Assembly: GCF_032854445.1 (NCBI RefSeq)
Contig: NC_088303.1
Coordinates: 23,629,501-23,693,500, forward strand
DNA length: 64,000 nucleotides
Direction of reading: 5' to 3'
Origin: Liolophura sinensis
Lineage: Eukaryota; Mollusca; Polyplacophora; Chitonida; Chitonidae
A program made the translations under genes and the position numbers. The notes beneath the pieces are model-generated. The model did no database searches. It was not told where the DNA came from and worked only from the letters and a program-made list of their open reading frames with translations. The stretch's first letter is position 1. Every line of letters begins with the position of its first letter. Positions 58,643 to 64,000 of this stretch are shown piece by piece.

Positions 58643-59564
58643 CATTCTACCTGGGGATCAGTTACATGAACAATTTTTGCCAACCAAAACTGGCAGTATC
58701 TAGCACTGTGCTAGAAAAGAAACAATAGCATGTGTGTGACATGAAGTGGAAAGTGTTTTCTAAAAGATGTTGTATAGCTACAAAATGTTCTCCTGAAACA
58801 AAATGACCTAGAAAACAAGTGGTTATTTATGCTGATGTTGTCTGGAAGAGGCGTTGCACAACCGTTGGCTGTTTTGGCCGTTGTAAAGACGAGATTGAAC
58901 CCCTTATCAGATGTTCATTGTGAAGAGCTGGTCCTTCACTGGTAAGAGAACTGCTGTTCAGACATTGCTGCCACACACCCTTAGATGTTCCACAACTGTT
59001 GGATGTTTCTAGAAAGGTCAAATAAAATGTCCATGAAGACATGTAGCTGATCAGCATATCCTACCCAGCTCAATGTTTAAGAGTTTGTGTCGGAAATAAT
59101 TCTTGCCAGCAAATTTTTCACATGATGGCTGAGAAATTGCATGAAGACACCTTGTTGTAGGGTTCCTCAGAAACTAGGCTGCTGATCGGGTGTAAGAACC
59201 TCAGGAATGCTGTACCATGATTAGCCAGTCCAGTTTGTAGGAAGCACAGTGTGGTTTCTGATCTTTATTTACTCCTTAGGTTCTCATCCAGTTGTCCAAT
59301 GGAGCATATTTGCGGCCTCATACTTTGCTGTAATCCAGGTTTGCCAGCACTTTTGACATGCCTGATACTAGGACAGTGCTTGAGTTCTCATGTTGATACC
59401 GTATTTACAATAAATTAGTATGGATCTTAGGTTATGGCCAACATTAACCTATGTTACCATGATTATTTGTCTGTTTCTTTTTTTTTATTTTGAGTGAAGT
59501 TCAAGAAATTTACATTTTTCTATAATCATAATCCAGAGTTTTGTAGCCTTTTGGATTCCTTCAG
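58643..59564. other. MRPL20 3' UTR and flank
   Basis: The 3' UTR probably ends after the AATAAA at 59021. Nothing else recognised. Confidence 0.5.
59021..59026 (+). terminator. Candidate MRPL20 polyadenylation signal
   Basis: Exact AATAAA about 380 bases after the stop codon, the first one downstream on this strand. Confidence 0.5.
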
Positions 59565-60118
59565 GCTACTTGTACCATTGAGAGGATAGCAGTTAGCATA
59601 TCAACAGGCTACTGCATGAACCATTGAGAGGATAGCAGTTAGCATATCAACAGGCTACTACATGGACCATTGAGTGGATCGCAGTTAGCATATCAACAGG
59701 CTAATGCATGAACCATTGAGAGGATAGCAGTTAGCATATCAACAGGTTACTGCATGAACCATTGAGAGGATAGCAGTTAGCATATCAACAGGTTACTGCA
59801 TGAACCATTGAGAGGATGGCAGTTAGCATATCAACAGGCTACTGCATGAACCATTGAGAGGATAGCTGTTAGTACATATACAGGCTACTGCATGAACCAT
59901 TGAGAGGATAGCAGTTAGCATATCAACAGGCTACTGCGTGAACCATTGAGAGGATAGCAGTTAGCATATCAACAGGCTACTGCGTGAACCATTTAGAGGA
60001 TAGCAGTTAGCATATCAACAGGCTACTGCGTGAACCATTGAGAGGATAGCAGTTAGCATATCAACAGGCTACTGCGTGAACCATTTAGAGGATAGCAGTT
60101 AGCATATCAACAGGCTAC
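59565..60118. repeat. 46-bp minisatellite
   Basis: Twelve very similar copies of ACCATTGAGAGGATAGCAGT then TAGCATATCAACAGGCTACT plus GCATGA; period 46 measured. High similarity suggests recent amplification. Confidence 0.95.
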
Positions 60119-61082
60119 CACTAAAAAATAATAATCACCTGGGATTTTTATTGCTACTGGTGGTCATTTCCATTGTAAATACATGTATGTTTGACAGTTA
60201 CCTACTTACATGTAGACACAGCACGACTTCTTGTTATTTATTCATTATTTTTTTTAACCGTTTACATATAAATTGATATTTGACTCCAGTCAAAATTGAA
60301 AATTTCGGTATATTGCATAATTTACTGCCGAGGAAGTTCTAATTGAGATGGATCTGTTTGGACTAACAGTTATTAAGTGTCCCTAATTTTGACTTAATGG
60401 ATTTAAATTAAATTTAAAAGTTTGAGAGGAGTCTAAGGTGGGTTTTGGAATGGACCGAGTCATCGATAAAAACTCCTAATAATTTATGTGGTGAAGTATG
60501 TCAAGTAGTCGACCCAATTCTGTCGAAGTGGGATTTATTGTGCTGGGGTATAAAACGGTTTTCTTTTTTCAAATAACCTCGCTGCCGTCAAACTAGTAAA
60601 ATAATCTTCGAGATAAGAGTAAATAGCAATTTAATGTAAGTATGTAACAGGTACAAAACTAACTGTCCGCATGAGCATGTGGATTACAACGAGACAAAAC
60701 GGTTTATATGTAATGTGCTTACATAGATTTGTTGGAGTTTCGTATCTGGAGCAGAGCTACTTCAACAGGCCAAAGCATGCTCTATCGTCTTCGCAGCTTA
60801 CTAAAATGTGCTAGCCCGCATGTGTGTCACACGGCGTAAACTTTCTCGCATTGTTTAATCCTTGGCGACACAATCAGATCTTAATTCGTTGGTTACACCT
60901 CTAGTGTGTTCACACGTTACACTGTGTAATGGCAGTGTAGAACACAAGGATTTGTGACCAGGTCCGCACAGTTGTTGTTGGGTCCATCGCTTTACCTGTA
61001 GATGATTTATATACTAGAAGTGCGAGTCGTTTAATTGACGACTAAATTTGTTTTGAGATTCAAATACATCTGTAAACCGAAC
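60119..61082. other. Upstream region of the 61083 gene
   Basis: No gene supported. Likely holds the promoter of the downstream gene; no clear TATA box or repeat noticed. Confidence 0.4.
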
Positions 61083-61889
61083 ATGGCATATAATTTTGCC
61101 CAAGACTACAGTTCTAAGATAAGCTTTGCTCCGGATACCAACTTTGAGGAAGGTTATCGGACCAGGCGGATTTCCAGTAACGCGGGACTCTTCAATATCC
61201 GCAAGGTGGACAACGGTAAACCATCGTGTCAAAGTGCACCTGGGATACCAGCGGCCACGACCACGGAGACTTTTGCAGACCATGTTGACAGTCGAACCAA
61301 GCCATCTTTTGCTCAACGTTTACCAAAGATAGATACAAAAGACCTCCACCTTACCACTATACTCAGAAACTTCCCAGCTCCGACTGGACTTGACATTCCT
61401 ACTTTTTGCGCATATGTTCGGCAAGACAAACCGCTTTTGGATGTAGCCAAAACTTCCCTGGTGAAGGCTTCCGAGAAAGGTCTTTTACCGCGTTTGTCGT
61501 CGGAAAGTACGGTGTATTCACGCTTCCCGCCCATAAGCAGCGGACAGCCTAGTTTAGTTGGAACTGACCAAAATATATCTACCCTGCTTAAAAAGGAGCG
61601 CACTCGAGACGTTATCCGGAATTACGGCAGCCTTGACAGTCTGAATCTGTATCTTAGTCAGAGCACCTTAAACGTGAATGGCGACAGTGTGGACGTCTTC
61701 ATGCCCTACCGCCATGTTCCAAATCTCGCAGAATCTCGTCGCCGAAGCAGGACCTTTCTGCAAGATAACGAAAGGATCAAAATGTTGCAGCCACAATGCG
61801 AAACGGACGATGTTGAGAGAGAGAGGCTTGACGCATATAAGCTGCCACAAGGGGATGGATTGGTCCAGGGATTTATGACATCCGTGTGA
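61083..61889 (+). CDS. Intronless gene for an unrecognised basic protein, 268 aa
   Basis: ATG at 61083, TGA at 61887-61889, no intron. The frame is open upstream to a TTG at 61035, but the ATG is the natural start. I do not recognise the family. The sequence is polar, rich in Arg, Lys, Ser and Asp/Glu, with no signal peptide, membrane segment or cysteine-motif pattern, and looks largely extended: NFEEGYRTRRISSNAGLFNI near the start, TRDVIRNYGSLDSLNLYLSQ in the middle, ESRRRSRTFLQDNERIKMLQ near the end. Codon use is even and coding-like, unlike the surrounding AT-rich DNA. A cytosolic or nuclear protein is likely. A poly(A) signal at 62136 supports a real transcript. Confidence 0.75.
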   Translation: MAYNFAQDYSSKISFAPDTNFEEGYRTRRISSNAGLFNIRKVDNGKPSCQSAPGIPAATTTETFADHVDSRTKPSFAQRLPKIDTKDLHLTTILRNFPAPTGLDIPTFCAYVRQDKPLLDVAKTSLVKASEKGLLPRLSSESTVYSRFPPISSGQPSLVGTDQNISTLLKKERTRDVIRNYGSLDSLNLYLSQSTLNVNGDSVDVFMPYRHVPNLAESRRRSRTFLQDNERIKMLQPQCETDDVERERLDAYKLPQGDGLVQGFMTSV

Positions 61890-63447
61890 CGCTAGGTCAG
61901 ATTAGGCCTAATGTGCTCAGCAGTAAAACACTGAATTGTTGTGAACTACTGCGTTACTAATCTGAACTTTCTAAGCTTTGACCTAATAACTATACCATGC
62001 TTTTGGCTCAGTGGATACTACGTTGTATAGCTCCTTGGTTTTCTAAAAATGAAAACTGCTCGATTAAATTTCAGGTAATACTCTCTCCTTAAAGCTTAAT
62101 TTTTGGGACAAGATTGTGATCATCATGTCCTGTGTAATAAAGCAGACCATTGATAAAGGGCTATGCTATCAGTTTTCTGATAGCAGTTTCAGATTTAGAC
62201 ATGTTGGTGTATTACGTGCCACTTACATGAAGGCTACCTCTAATTATGACTTCACGCGATTCATTTTCCTCATAATTCAGTGCACAGGTTTATCATTAAA
62301 CGTATGCCGTGACCTTTCCAGACCTTTTCATTACTCCAGTTTAAACTTTTGTGAAACCACAGCCAGAAGGAATGTGTGTAGTATGTGATAACAGCGAGGT
62401 TTTTCTTCTTGTCCGACCACACGGCACATTTTTTTTAGTCTGACCAAACATTTATTCCACGCCTAAAATTTATTTTACAGACTTATTTCTGATTAGTTCT
62501 GTAATTAATGACATTGAATTTCACGGTTGTGGATAAACATGCTTAAAGTTTCCTGGTTAATGGCGCATTTTTCTCAATCGTTTGTGCCTTGTCATGAATA
62601 TAGCTTGCCAGACAGAGAGCATCCGTATTAATCTTGGCCTAGACTTGCCATACCTTCGACCTTGTTTCCATCCGAGCCATGTAGTACAGTGCCATGTACA
62701 GTGAGTATAAAATCCTGAAAGCCTTGGTTTCAAACAATAAATACAAGTGGTTGCACTTCACTGGTTATATGTGACAAGATGCTTGTGATTTCTGCCATCG
62801 GTTTTAAATTACCTTGTACTTAACACTGTATTTATTCTGCTTAAAATATGGAAGCTTAGACTTTCCCATACTTTCGATGTTGTTAGCTAAAATATAACTG
62901 CATGAAGATATGAATTTTCTTTCTTTATACTCTCCATTTGCGGGTAACTCTGCCCACACCAAGCATTAAGAAAGGGAAAACAACGAATGAATGTAAAACG
63001 GCGTGTTTCTGTAACTTTCTTTGATTCAGATGATATACTGGAATGGCTCGTGACAAAGAGGTTAAAGGCTCTCGCCTCGAAATCACTAGGACAGAGATTC
63101 ATTCCCTGACTGGACAGTCATCTGTTCTCACTGCTTGTGAAGAATTGATGACAATAAGCCACCGACAACGTTTATGCGACCGTTGGCGTAGTCCAACATT
63201 CTTTGAAGAACATTTGTCTTCCACCATGTGGTGTGCATATCTGTGCGCCACACATGGGAAAGCTCGTAAGGTTTTTGCTTTCGCACAGGAAAATAACCCA
63301 GTCATGTTGATTTTCAATATAATTAATGCATTTGTTGAATTCGCATGTGTAATACAGTAATTGGAAGACAATGTGTTATAGCAATACTAGAGGTCTCACG
63401 TTGTTGCCCCAAAAGCCACGATATCCAATCAAGTAATGGAAAAGGAG

Positions 63448-63448
<1 letters not shown>
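61890..63448. other. 3' UTR and spacer
   Basis: Begins with the 3' UTR of the 268-aa gene. An open frame at 63043-63360 starts with a tRNA-like GGCTCGTGACAAAGAGGTTA but lacks a SINE tail and protein-like pattern. Nothing else recognised. Confidence 0.45.
62136..62141 (+). terminator. Candidate polyadenylation signal for the 268-aa gene
   Basis: Exact AATAAA about 245 bases after the stop codon. A second AATAAA lies near 62735. Confidence 0.5.

Positions 63449-63449
<1 letters not shown>

Positions 63450-63498
<49 letters not shown>
63450..63498. repeat. (TA)n dinucleotide microsatellite
   Basis: About 24 uninterrupted TA units. Frames reading IYIYIY through it are not genes. Confidence 0.98.
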
Positions 63499-63503
<5 letters not shown>

Positions 63504-64000
63504 CTGATATGTGACCAGTCACTACAATCCGTCACGGCGGACATTGCTATACCATGCTTGTGACCTGACCTGATGTCAACAAATTAAATTTGCTATAACT
63601 AAGCGTCAAAAATAATTATTGATGGACAGTGTATGATAGATAAAGCCAACTTATATGCACGTGTACGGGAAAACGCGTGAAGTATCCAGGCAGATATAAT
63701 ACATGTACATGTAGTCGTATTAATGAGCCAAAGATTCAGTGATAGGCAGAGGGTTATGTGTTTCACAATAAGTCATTAATTTATTAGGCACAGGGAAATG
63801 GCGTATATTTCATTAAAAACAACATTTACAGCATTAACATAAGACCGACAGGATGTGAGTTGATAATGAACATGAACAATTTTCTTTAATGTAACTTGCA
63901 ACAAATTAATCTCCAGCCATACCAGCGAGAGAAACACTTAATAGCAGACACATACATGTAAATGGAGAAAAAAAACTATATTCAATGACTAACTGTACTA
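63499..64000. other. Non-coding end of window
   Basis: AT-rich sequence with no recognised feature. Confidence 0.5.

Noticed and set aside
63323-63563. IYIYIY-containing open frames.
   Set aside because: They run through a (TA)n microsatellite.

Overview
The window looks like animal nuclear DNA, most likely from a mollusc. Coding sequence is split into short exons with GT-AG introns. Introns and spacers are full of minisatellites and tRNA-derived SINEs, with tails ending in AAATAAATAAA or in a TTAAACCCCAAGCACTCACTCA-like run; I associate these with molluscan genomes, which is inference. There are no operons and no canonical tRNA or rRNA genes.

Layout. (1) 1-316, minus: frameshifted Gag-like retrotransposon fragment cut by the window edge. 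(2) 4357-9242, plus: four-exon secreted PAN/apple plus C-type-lectin gene (266 aa), with a broken copy of its first exon at 13477-13683. (3) 9.2-19.2 kb: minisatellites and SINEs. (4) 19285-44891, minus: a 21-exon gene whose exons I chained by hand. Every splice phase agrees, giving an open frame of 1,238 residues plus stop. (5) 44.9-50.8 kb: spacer with a 2-kb, 20-bp minisatellite. (6) 50824-58642, plus: five-exon MRPL20 (147 aa). (7) 61083-61889, plus: intronless 268-aa gene that I do not recognise. (8) 62-64 kb: spacer with a (TA)n tract.

The central finding is the 25-kb minus-strand gene. Its first ~770 residues follow the Mind bomb 2 (MIB2) E3-ligase scaffold in order: MIB/HERC2, ZZ finger, MIB/HERC2, paired SH3_15/MZM modules, then the ankyrin block through its capping segment. 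Where MIB2 has its C-terminal RING fingers, this protein has a CCCH zinc finger, two WWE domains and a PARP-type ADP-ribosyltransferase domain with an H-Y-I triad, the hallmark of mono-ADP-ribosylating PARP7/10/12-like enzymes. I do not know this MIB-to-PARP architecture from a described protein. It suggests a Mind-bomb substrate adaptor re-tooled from ubiquitin to ADP-ribose transfer.

A second unusual pattern lies in the same gene. Three exons (27389-27491, 25484-25590, 23295-23657) have their 3' part, with the 5' splice-site region, copied into the downstream intron.

Limits: homology calls come from reading translations and remembered family patterns; splice sites were set by eye and phase. 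No database search or transcript evidence was available.
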